Source of the DNA: Engraulis encrasicolus
Lineage: Eukaryota; Chordata; Actinopteri; Clupeiformes; Engraulidae
Direction: 5' to 3'
Assembly (NCBI RefSeq): GCF_034702125.1
Contig: NC_085875.1
Coordinates: forward strand, 47,127,270 to 47,191,269
DNA: 64,000 nucleotides
Part shown: one piece after another, positions 1 through 12,698 of the stretch
How the letters are laid out: every line of letters starts with the position of its first letter
Numbering within the stretch: position 1 is the first letter of the stretch
Made by a program: the position numbers and the translations under genes
The notes under the pieces: model-generated
Seen by the model: only the letters and a program-made list of their open reading frames with translations
Databases searched by the model: none
What the model was told of the DNA's origin: nothing

Positions 1-293
1 AAAATTGATGTGCCTTCGTGCACAGTGACAAAGAGAGAGGGCAAATGCATTCATAGGCTTATTGCAGTTTGCAGCTTATTGCTCTCTTTATGGATATAAT
101 TCAATCATTGTGTAATTTCAAAATCAAAGTGAAACGACACACACATCGTAAACAGCGGCAACAGCTACACGAATTTGGAAAAAATCGAGCCAAAGTCCCC
201 ATTACACCTGTGTAACTCAAGGACAGAGCAAAAAAACATGTTCAAGCCAAAAACACACGTTCATAGAGAGGTAATAAGAAGACCAATGCTTAC

Positions 294-732
294 TGGATCG
301 CAGCAGGCTGCGGGTGGCAGACTTGGGCGTGACCACCGGGGGCAGTATGTGGCTCCCTGTAGTCCCACTACCCCCACCACCACCACCACCACCACCACTA
401 CCACCACCAGCACCGGCCACCGCCACACCGCCCGCACCACCACCACTGGAGAGGAAGGTGGAGAAGTAGAGTCCGGAGCCCTCTCGCACAGGGCTGAGGA
501 TGGGCGGCGGGGTGTAGGGGGGCATGGCCTGGGCGCTGTCCGAGGGCAGCCTGACGGGCGAGCGCAGGTGGCTGTGGTACGGGGTGATGCTGGAGTAGAC
601 GGCCGGCACAATGAAGGAGCCCGGGAGCTTGGGCGGCGGGATGAAGAGCGGCTCGGGACGCGGACGCCGCTTGGACTTGGGACACGCCTTGCCATCCCCA
701 TCCTTGTCTCCGTCCTCCGCACCGCCGCCATT
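294..732 (-). CDS. mideas: MIDEAS (ELMSAN1) coding exon, proline-rich segment before ELM2
   Basis: Third coding exon of the minus-strand MIDEAS gene. The translation carries the conserved run RPRPEPLFIPPPKLPGSF, then SSITPYHSHLRSPVRL, PPYTPPPILSPVREGSGLYF and TPKSATRSLLRS, which matches the region just before the ELM2 domain of vertebrate MIDEAS. The paralogue TRERF1 shares parts of it, but the flanking exons fit MIDEAS better. Boundaries: the acceptor CATCCAG precedes base 732 (phase 0) and its pyrimidine tract is a CT microsatellite; the donor GTAAGC follows base 294 (exon leaves in phase 1, as expected from human). A glycine run of about ten residues sits where mammals have a serine/threonine/proline linker. 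The gene works in the nucleus as part of a histone deacetylase (MiDAC-type) co-repressor. The ELM2 and SANT exons are not in the window. Confidence 0.9.
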
Positions 733-1141
733 CTGGATGAGGACATGGAGCGAGAGCGAGAGAGAGAGAGAACAAAAGTATATTTTAGATCTCAAAAATG
801 AACAGTGGGGGTGCCGTGTTGCAATTAGCTAATGCATCGTTCATACGTAAAAGGGCTCACTATGGCATAAAAAGCCCATGTCATAAAAAGGTACATTTCA
901 AGTTACCACTAGTTTGTCTAAGAAAGGCACTATAAATGAATTGATGATCAGTACAAGTAAAAGTAACAAAATCAGTGACCCATCCAAATGCACTGAAGGT
1001 AAAAAAACTGCAAATTTCAAGATATGACTAGTTTGGCTGAGAAATGTAAATACAGTTTGTAGGTGGATGGGTGGATGCATGCATATCCCTTATTGAGCAT
1101 ATTAAAAGTGACAAAACCGCTAACATATTTCCAAATCCAAC

Positions 1142-1245
1142 TAGCCAGAGTTGTCGGACAGGGAGCTGCGCAGTGACTGTACTGAACGGTACTGTACTAT
1201 ACTGTACTGTACTATACTGTACTGTACTCAGCTATACTGTATTTC
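1142..1245. repeat. Duplicated end of the MIDEAS exon plus TACTG-type minisatellite
   Basis: Bases 1142-1180 repeat, with a few changes, the last ~39 bp of the exon at 1255-1293 (AGAGTTGTC..CAGGGAGCTGCGCAG). The repeat lies in the intron just downstream of the real donor. In the extra copy the donor GCCAG/GTGG has become GCTAG/TTGG. Bases 1178-1241 are an irregular TACTGTACTA repeat separating the two copies. Confidence 0.75.
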
Positions 1246-1254
1246 CAGTCCCAC

Positions 1255-1554
1255 CTGGCCAGAGTTGTCAGTCAGGGAGCTGCGCAGCGACCGCCGCCGC
1301 GTCACGATCACCGACGGCTTGTGTTCCATGTGCGAGTGGGGAGTGTGGCCTATCCAGCTGTGGCCAATGGCGGCGTCCGGGTCCTGCTCGGGGGAGGAGC
1401 CAGGATCCAGGGGCCGCACGGGCACCGACACGGGGATGACGAGGGGCATCAGGGATTCGTCGCGGGGACGCTTGGCCGCCACGCCCACGCCCTCCAACTC
1501 CCGCTCTCTCATCGGACAGTGACCTGACACTGGACTCCATGGCCTGTGGGGCTC
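1255..1554 (-). CDS. mideas: MIDEAS (ELMSAN1) coding exon, VIPVSVPV / VIVTRRRS segment
   Basis: Second coding exon seen, 300 bp, phase 0 at both ends. The translation contains AAKRPRDESLMPLVIPVSVP and MEHKPSVIVTRRRSLR, which align with the human MIDEAS segment between the QSTRR motif and the proline-rich block. The acceptor CTCTACAG follows a good pyrimidine tract (TTTCTTTCGTCTG onward). The donor is GCCAG/GTGGGA after base 1255. It joins in frame to the exon at 10148-12184 (8593 bp intron) and to 294-732 (522 bp intron). The RRRS and KRPRD patches are basic and could serve nuclear localisation (inference). Confidence 0.9.
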
Positions 1555-1796
1555 CTGTAGAGCACAACGGACAAACACACAGACGAAAGAAAGAATGAAT
1601 GAATGAAGGAACGAATGGATGGATGAATGAATAAACGAATGAAGCCTTTATTGTCTGGATGCAGAATTTGTTCCGCGTCCAGGGTCCATACGTTGCACAG
1701 ATCAGGACAATAACAGAATTGCACAATACATGATGAAACCTAAAAAGCATACATTCAAGCAATCAAAATACTAGACTCAACCTGTCAGAGTATAAA

Positions 1797-1947
<151 letters not shown>

Positions 1948-1989
1948 AACACACAAAGGGGGAAGGGAAGGAGAGAGCAAAACACAGGA

Positions 1990-3300
1990 TTAAACGCTAT
2001 GCCCTGTTACACACAGAGGAACCATCTTGGAGGAAATCCAAGTTGCTCAAGTGCACATTTCCTGCTTTCACGTCGACTTGTGCAATCAACAGAACCATAC
2101 AAGCCCAAACCCACTGAACAAAAATAAAACAACCGTTTGTTTTTCACAGTGTGAGAGCTGTTGGTGAGCTGTGCTATTCCTACAATGCTTACCAAGTGTT
2201 TCACCATGCGCGCTGTATCACATATCACAGAGCGCTTTCATATGGCTGAAGGTGTGATATGCAGCCCACTAGATAAGGTGCTACCCAGGGCCATGAGATC
2301 AGCACAGCAGGTGTTGTTAGTGCTGCACATATGCTATAGACACAGATCTTAGATGTGCCTATGTATACCTCTGCTTTCTAGCCTATAACCCTCTTTTTCT
2401 TTTGTAGTTATATACATGGGTTCTAAATTTTTGCTTTCCCCTGGCTGCGCGAAATTAGCGGCGCACAATTGAACCTCTGATTGTTGGAAACAGCTGTCTG
2501 TCAAAAAATTAGCTCACGTGGTTGGCTGCCAGTGTCTTGCCCCTCCTCATAACGTTGTGTTTACAAGCACTGCGAACCCATGTATACCAAGTGGGTTGTC
2601 TGTCTGTGTGTAGGCTTGTGTAGTGTTGTGACCAAAAATTAAAAGTGAGGGGAATCTAGATGGCTGGATGAACAACAATGTTAACCTGTTAAGACACTGT
2701 GTTATAATCTTGCTGTTACCACAATGGCAACAACCAAGTTGTAGTGCATTACTAAAGGCCCAGTGTAGTGTAGTTCTATGGTAGTTAACTTTTCAATGGC
2801 TACTATAAAGTTCCACTGGTGGAACGGTGTGCATTAAAGGACTACATTATAATAACGTGAATCATTTTTGGAAAATGTTAAATGCTATACTATTTTATTC
2901 CAACTAGACACTGTATGCCTCTATGTTAAGTCCTTATTACAGTGCTATGTTTTGGCACGAGGCCATGCCAAGGCCAGGTTTTCTGTGTAAACACTATCGC
3001 CTACTGATTAGTACAGATTTTAACTGGTTGCTGAATCCCACATAAAACATAGATGAATGAAGGAAGCGAAGGACAGATGCTTCTCTGTTTATTCGCCTAC
3101 GAATGTAGAGAAAATCTGAAGAGTGTCCCTTGCTTCCTCCATTCATCCAGGTTTTCTGTGTATCAACACACACAGTGCACCCCTACGAAAATCGCAACCA
3201 TGGTTTTCATGGGCTTTTTTTTAGCATGTTTCGGCACTGTTAGTTTTCTACAATGGTTCAATCGTGGTATAGCTATGGCTTTACTCTGAAAACTACTGAT
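1990..3300. other. mideas: MIDEAS intron, no gene seen
   Basis: Only short chance reading frames. A slightly GC-richer patch at 2440-2600 looks like interspersed repeat but I cannot name it. Confidence 0.5.
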
Positions 3301-3309
3301 TTATAATTA

Positions 3310-3440
3310 TTCATTAAATTTCACTTAGCTGACGCTTTTTTTATCCAACACACATATTGGTGACAGTCCTTGGAGCAATCTGGGGTTAGGTGCCTCGCTC
3401 AATAGGCGGCGGGCCAGAAATCCTATCTTGCAAGTTCGTC
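3310..3440 (-). mobile_element. SINE 3' portion (core and tail only)
   Basis: Read on the minus strand it gives TTGAGCGAGGCACCTAACCCC, then ATTGCTCCAAGGACTGTCACC and a GGATAAAAAAAGCGTCAGC tail. This is the same core as the SINE at 33838-33990 in this window. The tRNA-like head is missing. Confidence 0.7.
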
Positions 3441-3699
3441 GGAGTGATCAGGTGGCAACTTGGTTTTTGCTCATATATATCCATCAGAGTGCATAAATCA
3501 ATATTCTAAGTGTTGCCATCGTCAAAAGTTGCACATTCATATAAAAAACAAAGGTTGAAATAGCGATTTTTGGTAATGTAGGAATGTAATTAAAATGTAC
3601 CTCTTCAACAAGAAAAGTGTCACCAAATAAATTTGAAGTGATCAACAAGAGCAAAACTTCACATATAAGTGTGTATTATGCCTATCAATATTTCTTTAT

Positions 3700-3971
3700 G
3701 GGTGTAATGGCAGTCAGGCATAGCGCCACCATGTGGTAGGTAATTGAACTGCTTGAAATGCACTGCAGCTACTGTTTATTCCACATAGGAAAATGTGGTG
3801 AAGTTGATGTGTAGATTCTATTAAACATGGCCTATGAGTGAAATGGCAGTCAAGCATAGCGCCACCATTTGGTAGGCGATTGAACTGCTTGAAATGCACT
3901 GCAGCTCCTGTTAATTCCATATAGGAAAAAGTGGTGAAGTTGATGTGTAGATTCTATTACACATGGCCTAC
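3700..3971. repeat. Tandem duplication, 136 bp unit x 2
   Basis: ATGGCAGTCAGGCATAGCGCC at 3707 recurs with one change at 3843. The two 136 bp copies differ at roughly ten sites and end in TAGATTCTATTA-ACATGGCCTA. There is no coding potential. Confidence 0.9.
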
Positions 3972-6400
3972 TTTGCGAATGGTTTGTTGATGTCTTGTAA
4001 AATAAGGAAATTGTGTGGTGACAAACGTACCACAGGTAAACCGTTAATTGTTAATTCAACATTCATTGCCCGACATGAATGATAATTAGCAGATCATGGC
4101 TGATTGTAATTATGAACACAAAACACATAATCACAACTTAGTTACTGTCTTTTGCCTTTGCATGACTCTTTCACTCAAGACTGATAGACACAAGGTATAA
4201 TACAGTAGGCCTAATTGCCAATTATGGGCCAAAGGTTTTCACAAAATTGAAAAAGACAAAATTCTCAATATTTTAAGTAAGACTCTATTATTAGTTGTAT
4301 AGTATTATTATGATTTATAATTATATAAAAATATAAATCCAAGGTGGTCACAATTTTTCAACATGGCCACCCTCTCCACTTGTAAAAAAGGCCTGGAATA
4401 GTTCACTTAATGATGCAAGCATGCAATTTGGCACAAAATGTTAATCAGAATCCACTCTTTGAAAAAAGGGTGCTGGCCTCAGGGAATTCCAAGATGGCAA
4501 CCTTCCACCAATGACTCCTTAGCCTATATTAACTGATTTGCAGCACAATTATTTTAAGACAAAAAATCTGATCACTATCCTATCATACAGTCTGACCAAA
4601 AAGATCTGCTATTTTTGCACGATGGCATTTTTAAAGCAAAACGACATAAATATTAGAAGTGTAGTCCTATAACAAAATCTTAAAAAGAACTGTGTAAGGC
4701 TGGACAGTGGACAAATAAGACATGTAGCAATTTTGCAACCGTCTGAGCCATTCTCTACTCTCTGTAATGGGAGACCCACTTACCCAGAACACTTTCAATT
4801 AGTTTCCTATCACCAGTTAGCTGGATTTTCTAACTAGTCTTGGCCTTATCAGCAGATATATTCCAAAAAACTTTGAACAGCCTCATTTCCCATCCTCCGA
4901 CAAGTCAAGTGGAGTGTACTGACTACTCATTGGTGCTTTGATGCATTGGTGGCTTTTAAATTCCACTGAGGAAATTGGCAAAGGTGTTGTTATCCAAATT
5001 GACAAGTTGGGGGAACCCACAGCTATTTTCTTGTTAACTACACAGCATTTACAGTCCTTCCATTTGGGACAACTTGTACAGTAGGTAAGGACATTGGAAT
5101 GTTTGGCATGATGCTGTGCTGGAAACATGAGACCCTACATCTCAGATAGAACTGATTGTGTTTGATATCTTTGACCAAGTCAACTTTGATGATGTTGGGA
5201 TTTTCCTGAGTAAGTTGGGAGCTGTATATCTTTTGCCATCTGCATCAGACTTGGTACAACCAAAACTCTCTCTGAATGAGATAGGACTACATGGTCCTAG
5301 GAGGAAGCCAATAGCCACATCTTTTCCCATGCTAAATTATGGTAAGGCAGATCGCCGAACCACGTCTGTGTAATAATAAAAGAAAGTTAATGCATGGAGT
5401 GACCTTTTCTTACTTTTCCCTGCCAAATTATACCAATGGCAATTTTCTCCACTCAAGTCTAGATGTGCAACATTTAAGGCTGATGTGTGGCCAAACCCAG
5501 AGCCTTCAATTCATTGTCATCCACAAACTTTACAACACAATTGCACAAGAGAAGGCCTAATACATGCTGTTCTGCCATGCTTTTACATGATGTGACATGG
5601 TCACAGCCTTCAAAACCAATGATAAAAGAAAGTAGTGGAATGAGAGATCCAGCACTGCAGATTGTATGAGTGATGCGAGCCATTAACTATTTTGCAGAAA
5701 GGCCATGTGAAGACATCCCTCCAACAGCAGCAGCACTGATACAACACACTACATAATATGCAACAAATCAAGCAGAGTGCCTGTGGGTTTTGACGCATAT
5801 GCCAACCAGAACTCAAAGAAATTAAATCCAACTGACGGGAGAAGATTGGCAAAGAATGAACAGGGCAGCCATTGCAAAGAGTAGTAAAAGTTTGTTAAGT
5901 GCGGCAGGTGCACATGCCTCAGGCTTGGTCTTATATGCATTGTCTAGTGAAGTTGCACATGTGAAGTACAGTTCTGCTTAATCCTTTTACTTCAGTCCTG
6001 TCAAGATTTTGACATTATATTGTGCAGTTTTAGTATTTGTGACTGATGTTTTTGAATAAGAAATTACATATCCTTTTCAGACTGTATCATGTATACAGTA
6101 TTGTTCTTCTGTAATTTGTTGATTTCATTGAAGTAATTGCATATATGTTAGTTAGCATTAGTAATTGTTGGTGGAGGGGATAGCATCTCGAAACGTGTGA
6201 ACAATGTTGTTGTTTCAAAGAGTATATTCTAATGAACAAGGGTGCGAAATTGCATGCCAAAATTTCATTATGTGAACAGTTCTTGGTCTTCTGAGGCGGG
6301 TGGCCATCTTGAAAAATGGTGGCCACTTAGGATTCTTTTGGTGGCCATCACACTTTTTAAAAGGGTGTATTCTATAGAACATTTGTGCCAAATTGAATGT
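3972..6400. other. mideas: MIDEAS intron, no gene seen
   Basis: AT-rich sequence with short unrelated frames on both strands. Several short minus-strand frames between 4883 and 5940 look faintly protein-like but are broken and matched no family I could defend. Confidence 0.4.
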
Positions 6401-6414
6401 TTGCATCACAAGGG

Positions 6415-6530
6415 CACTTCAGCCATGGATGGAAGTGTAGGGAGAGGTAAGGGTGGGATTCGAACCTGCAACTCTGTGATCTTCAGTCCAACTCCCTAAC
6501 CATTACAACACGGCCAGACACCATCCTCAT
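6415..6530 (-). mobile_element. tRNA-derived SINE, head region
   Basis: The minus strand reads GGCCGTGTTGTAATGGTTAG (box A-like) and GCAGGTTCGAATCCCACCC (box B), followed by CTTACCTCTCCCTACACTTCC and ATCCATGGCTGAAGTGCC. The same downstream text follows GGTTTGAATCCCACCC at 33848. It is a SINE promoter head, not a functional tRNA gene. Confidence 0.8.
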
Positions 6531-6654
6531 CCTCATGCCCCAGATAACATGATGAAGAGCTCCTGATAAGAAGCACCACATCCAGAGTAGACCAAATGCA
6601 TAATGAGCTGAAAATCACATTTTAGAAACTAGCCTTCTCCTCAGGCCAATTGTG

Positions 6655-7230
<576 letters not shown>

Positions 7231-8477
7231 CGAAGATCAAATGAAAGCATTACCCTTCTCATACCCATGATTGCACGGATTTGCTCAAGGGGAATTTTCT
7301 GACAAGAAGCAATCACAAGAAGGATCAAACAAAACAAAGATGCAATGTTTAACAGAACTGCAGATATACAAAGATGTCTTCAATAGCCCAGGACGCACCG
7401 GATGAAAGGAGATGATTTATATGGTTGCTGGTCAATGCTTTTAAAACACACCCACAGCTTAAAGCTGAGACAGTTGGCTGGGTTATTTCAGAGATGTGTG
7501 TATCAAATGTGTAATATTAATCAGAACTGCACACATGCTTCACACAGTCTTCAACAGCACAGAACTCACAATATAAAAAGTATATGGTTGATGCAGTCTG
7601 AGTGTAAAAGCTGAAACAGCTGATTGGGTTGTTAATTCATGACGTTATAGCACCAAAGGTCCAATAAACTTATTACACAGAACCCCACTGTTCGACTGCA
7701 ATGAAGCCGTGGCATACAAAGTATAGGCTATGATATATATACTGCCTGGTAAATGCCTCAGGGTGACACCAGAGCTTAAAGCTGAAACGGTTGACTGAAT
7801 TTTAATTAGTGATTTTTACGCCTCCCTCATTGTTTTGACACCAGTGCAAGTGGCGAGACAGATGAAAGGCTGACGTGTTTTATTATGCAGTCGAGTCAAT
7901 CGACCAGGTCACGACCCCTGCCACACACAAGCAGACTTCCTGGTAATAATAATAATAATGGCAGAATGGTATAATTAATAATCAAATAGACTCATAATGT
8001 GCCCTGTTCTGCTAGTGGAACAGTTTATTATTCACTGGGGAAAATGTTACTACTACTACAACATTAAACACACAGTCTTCAACAATACATTACGACTTGG
8101 TCATTACCGTTCTGGTAACAACAGACTTTTAACAGTGGGTCTTACCGCAATATCCATTTTATGCTCAAAACCACTTCATAAAAATAATGCATTATTACAT
8201 CAGAAGAAGAGGCCATTTTGAAACACTGGCAAAACAAAGCCCTTCATTAACCAGCAGCAGCAGCAACTCAATGAGCACCTTGCACTGTTTTTTGCCGCTT
8301 AAGGCTGCACGGCTGTGTCCCAGGTTAGCTGCCACTGTCTACTACGCCCTAATTACACGACACCCAGTCAGCTGTCTCTTGTCACCACCAACTGTGGCGA
8401 GGTGACAGTTAGCTGTTGTTGTTGCAGACAGAGAGCAATGACAGGCAGCCCAGTTATTAGAGGAGCTCCCATTGCAG
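7231..8477. other. mideas: MIDEAS intron, no gene seen
   Basis: Unique-looking sequence containing TAA/TAC triplet stretches near 7944-7960 and 8048-8060. A motif around AGCTTAAAGCTGA-AC recurs near 7458 and 7775 (and loosely near 7608), suggesting a decayed local repeat. Confidence 0.4.
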
Positions 8478-8564
<87 letters not shown>

Positions 8565-8571
8565 CAGAACA

Positions 8572-8638
<67 letters not shown>

Positions 8639-8669
8639 AAGAGAGAGAGAAAGAAAGAGAGAGAGAGTC
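8478..8669. repeat. Long (GA)n microsatellite
   Basis: Two GA blocks (8480-8560 and 8575-8633) are separated by CAGGCAGAACAGCAG, followed by GAAA variants. Confidence 0.97.
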
Positions 8670-9783
8670 AGTGGGGCAACACAATAAACCAGTTTCACCA
8701 GGGCTCTCCCTGCTCTCTCTCCCTCTTCTCTACATTGTGCTGGCTGGGGGAACATGCGGGTCAGGCGAATGCCTTTGTTTACCACAGCTCATATGACTAC
8801 AGCCATCCAGCCGCAGCCGCTGCAGCCAACAGCCTTGGGTCTGTTGTGCAACGTCACTCCACGCCAACCCCCCCCCCTGCCTCGGTCCTCCTGCATGCCT
8901 GAAACTTGACCAACCAGTGCAGAAGTGACACCTTGAAAAGCCCCCTCACGGCACCCCCTCGCTCACTCTCTCTGCTAGGTCAGCCAACCATACATGAACT
9001 ACTATAGGCAGAACACACCAGCAACAAAACAAAATCTGGACCGTGTCGTCTCTTCTCCCTCTCAAGAATAATAATGAACATTTTGTTTACCTCTCACAAA
9101 TGTCGATATCACTACACAGGAATGCAGAGCATAATGGTCACATAGGCTTCATAATGCTAATGGTCTTCTTCAGTGTTAGCCAGTGTGATAAGCATGACTA
9201 GCCTATACATGTTGAATGTTTACATAAGCAATGCTGACTCAGCGAGATGCACTGAGAGAGAGGACAGACACAACGTCTGGGCCTTTGTTGACACTAAGCC
9301 ATTGTTGCAGTTAGCAAGTAAATAAAGACGGGAAACCTGTAAATTATGAATATACCACAAAATACTGAAGATAATACAGAAAGGAAGTTCTTCTGGTGCA
9401 ATGGGACAAATGAAGGGGGGCCACACCTTTGTCTACACTCCTTTGCTCTGCTATCATGTTGTTAATTATATGCCACAATGTGTATATCATTGTGTGTTAT
9501 AGCTTTAGGTTTTGTTTTTATGCCTATAACATGTGTTTAAATAAGGTCATGTCATATCTATGAGATATTTAGGGTGAACTGTCGGCCAAAGGAGCACTGT
9601 AAGTTAACCCACTAAGACCAGGAGCAACGCCAATAAAACATGGCCACTGTTATTAGTTAACTGTTATCAGAATGGCAATAACCAAGTCGTAAAGTATTAC
9701 TAAAGGCCCTGTGCACTGTCAGTGGTGTAGTGAAAGCCCCTCTGGAAACTCCAACTCCCATTGTCATTGTGACACAGCACTCC

Positions 9784-10035
9784 ACAGCACAGAAGTGAAC
9801 ACTGCACACTGCACACAACGAAATTGCATTTATGCCTCACCCGTGCAAGGGGGCAGCCCTCAATGGCGCCCCAAGGGAGCAGTGGGCCGGGACGGTACCA
9901 TGCTCAGGGTACCTCAGTCATGGAGGAGGATGGGGGAGAGCGCTGGTTGATAATTCCCTCCACCAACCTGGTGGGTCGGGAGTCGAACCGGCAACCTTTG
10001 GGCTACTAGTCTGACGCCCTAACCGCTTTCCGTGG
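9784..10035 (-). mobile_element. tRNA-derived SINE, near full length
   Basis: On the minus strand it starts GAAAGCGGTTAGGGCGTCAG (box A-like), then GTTGCCGGTTCGACTCCCGA (box B). The body includes GGTACCCTGAGCATGGTACC and TGCCCCCTTGCACGGGTGAG, and the tail is AAATGCAATTTCGTTGTGTG. A headless copy of the same family lies at 15726-15860. Confidence 0.88.
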
Positions 10036-10147
10036 TACTATGGTAGTAAAGGTTTTTAAGTGACTAATGCAGCTTTCCACGATAAGCTCAGTTTAACAGG
10101 TGGTGCATTATCAGACAGAGGCAAAGCAAAAAAAACGGGTCCCTTAC

Positions 10148-12184
10148 CTTGACAATCTGAGGCGGCAAGCACTCCATCTCGGAGGCCTTCTGGGCCAGCG
10201 TCTCCAGGTTCACCTCCTGGGAGACTCTCCTCTTCCTCCGCGTGCTCTGGATAACCCCCGTCGGTGCAGCCTTCAGCTCCCCAACCCCCTCACCCACCAG
10301 CAGCACCCCCCTCAACGACCCCTCCGACGACGGCGCTCCCTTCTGGAGATCTTGGGCGCCCTGAGGTCCCCCCTGTGCCTCCACTACTACAGGCATGAGG
10401 AATGGGTTGTCCTTGCCCAGAGCCCCTTCACCTTCCCTAGGCACAGGGAGCTGAGACCTGTGGGGAGCCTGCGGAGATTCGTCATCATCATCATCGTCTT
10501 CATCATCACCAGGTGTCACGCTTATGGGGGGTGATGGCTGAGGGTTGCGGGGATACTGGATGTCCTGGGCGGGCTTGTCTGACAGCAGATGGGAACGGGA
10601 GTGGCTCATCAGCTGGGTCGGCTGCTGGTCTGGGTGCGACGGCAGCAGGTTGTGGGTCTGACCACCGCTGAGGTGGTACTCCAGGATGTGTTGACTGCGC
10701 TGCTGAATTTGGGAGTTGCTTTTCTGTTGGGGAAGAGGAGGTTGCTGGGGCTGTGGTTGGGACTGGGGTTGATGTGTTTGCTGTGATGACTGTTGTAATG
10801 TCTGTGACTGCAGTGCTTGATGTGAATGTATATGCTGCATGGACTGCTGCTGTTGTTGTGGCTGATGATGTTGTTGTTGTTGTTGTATGTGAGAGGTGTG
10901 CTCCAAATGGGGCTGCAGCTCCCGCATTAGCTCTGAGTGCTGTATGTGTTGTTGTTGTTGTTGTTGTGTCTGCTTCTCTGTGTGTTGTGACTGATGGACT
11001 ATGTGTTGTGTCTGCTGTGTCTGGGGCTGGTGCGTCTGCTGGGTCACAGGTTGCTGATTAATTAATTGTTGCTGTTGGTATTGATGTTGCATTTGCTGCT
11101 GCTGCTGCAAGATCAGCTGCTGCTGTTGTTGCTGCTGTCTCTGTGCATGCTGCTGGTCCTGCGTTTGCGAGGACTGCAGCTGCTGCTGTTGCTGCTGCGA
11201 GTTTGTTTGCATGCTGTAGCTCAGATTCGGCAACGTCCTGCCACCAGCGCCTTGCTGCTGGAACACCTGGTAGTAGCCAGCCGGCAGGTGCTGTTTGGGC
11301 TGGCCGAAGGCCACCTGGAAGGGTTGCAGCACAGACGTGCCACCAGCACCAACAGGACCAGCATTAGGACCAGCACCAGCGCCCGCACCGGTGGGGTTGG
11401 ACCCTGGGCCCTGCTGCTGTTGAGTGTTCAGGCCCGCGGGCTTATGGCTCGGCTGAAAGGGAGGCTGCGGCTGTGGCTGCTGTTGTGGCTGCTGCTGCTG
11501 TTCCCAGTCCATGGCATGTCCTCTGGCAGAGTCCCTATAGGGATCTATAGAGGAGCTGGCCACCTGTTGTTGCTGCTGCTGCTGCTGTTGGTGATGCTGC
11601 TGCAGGGGCTTATCGCCTGGCGGTTGCTGCTGCTGCTGTTGCTGTTGCTGTTGCGTCTGCGTGTCCTCAGCAGGGACCTGCTTGGGGAAAGCATTCTGGG
11701 ACGCCAAGTTCGGGGCAAAGTTCTGTGTCCATGTTGTCATGGTGACGCCTTGCGACCAACCTCCAACACCCCCGCCGGCGCCACCGCCACCACCAGTGGT
11801 TGAGTTCCTCTGCTGAGGCAGCTGGGGCGGGTTCTGCAGTGCCCACTTCATAGGCACCATCTGCTGGTAGTGCCCATGGCTCTGCTCGCCCTTCTCCGGG
11901 CTAAAGATGACCGAGTTGAGGAACATACGCTGCTGGCCCTCCGAGGCCGTGTTCGCCGCCCCTCCTCCTCCTCCTCCTCCTCCTCCTCCCGGAGGGTTGC
12001 TCGGGTGCCCAGCGCCTGGTGGGGGATCCACGGCTAGGCCACCTCCCAGGCCGTAGTAGGGCCCCTCGGACGCATTGTGAGAAGAAGCCTCCTTCATGGT
12101 TTCTCCTCCTCCCTGGTCCTTGAAGAAAGAAATGCGCTTGCCGGTTCTCTTATTGCTGGGCTTCTGTTGTAGGGGTAAACTCAT
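10148..12184 (-). CDS. mideas: MIDEAS (ELMSAN1) large first coding exon, glutamine-rich
   Basis: 679 codons in one exon. I chose the start at 12184 (MSLPLQQKPSNKRTGKR) rather than the in-frame ATG nine bases upstream (12193). It has G at -3, and its product aligns from residue 1 with the mammalian start (MNLQ..., then NKRKR). Visible parts in order: a basic NKR/GKR patch near residues 10-17; a polyglycine run in the first 80 residues; the conserved LNSVIFSPEKGEQ...VPMKWALQNP block; a middle region with many CAG/CAA-encoded glutamine tracts; an acidic DDEDDDDDDES stretch; and the diagnostic VIQSTRRKRRVSQEVNLETL ending LPPQIVK. The donor is GTCAAG/GTAAGG (phase 0). MIDEAS scaffolds HDAC1/2 with DNTTIP1 in mammals (established). 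The glutamine load is much heavier than in the human protein as I know it. Confidence 0.93.
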
Positions 12185-12698
12185 GGCGTGCATGAAGGGC
12201 CGGGTCTGGGGAAGGGGTGGTGGTTACGTTTGGGGATGTGGGGGTTTCATGACTACCCCCCGCGCGCCCCCCTCTGGTCTCACCACACGCAGCACTCGAG
12301 TCACGAAAAAAAAATGTAATTCCTTGTTTGCTCAACACGGTATCCAGAACAAGAAGGGTGATCAACTCAACGATGTTCCACGATGTGCCACAAACTTTTC
12401 AGGTCAAATTCCAAGTGCTCAGTGCAGGAATCACACAAAATCAGTTCTTCACATCAACCAAGATCCAATAAATTAAAAAAATAATAATCCCAGTAATAAA
12501 TAAATTATAAATAAATATGTATAATGTAAACAGCGTCTTAAATTATTGAAATAAATAAAAATCACGGGGAGTGGAATCCTCTCCAGTTGTTGGTTCACCT
12601 CTTCTCATCATAGCCACCTCGTTGGCTACCTCTCCACCACATTATTGGCTCGGGGCATCTAGAAAGGGACTGGCCTCCTTCATTCATGGGTCCCGGCT
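12185..12698 (-). other. mideas: Probable 5' UTR of the first coding MIDEAS exon
   Basis: Minus-strand sequence upstream of the start codon. A strong acceptor, TTTTCTTTTCAG/AGCCGG, sits just above base 12698, so this exon probably begins there and carries about 514 nt of leader. The leader has short upstream ATGs (for example near 12687 and 12193). A second, weaker acceptor (CCTTCCCCAG, near 12210) would give a much shorter leader. Confidence 0.5.

Noticed and set aside
5142..5940. Possible decayed gene on the minus strand (phrases such as GCDHVTS)
   Set aside because: The frames are short, broken and not alignable to a family I can defend; could be an old transposon.
6440..6520. tRNA gene on the minus strand
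   Set aside because: Box A- and B-like sequences are present, but the following body matches a SINE also found at 33.9 kb, and no proper cloverleaf with acceptor stem is seen.
8315..8902. Glu-Arg repeat frame of 195 codons
   Set aside because: Frame through the (GA)n tract at 8478-8669; no splice or domain support.
10753..11803. Plus-strand leucine- or valine-rich frames
   Set aside because: They are antisense to the CAG/CAA glutamine tracts of MIDEAS, whose minus frame is clearly conserved.
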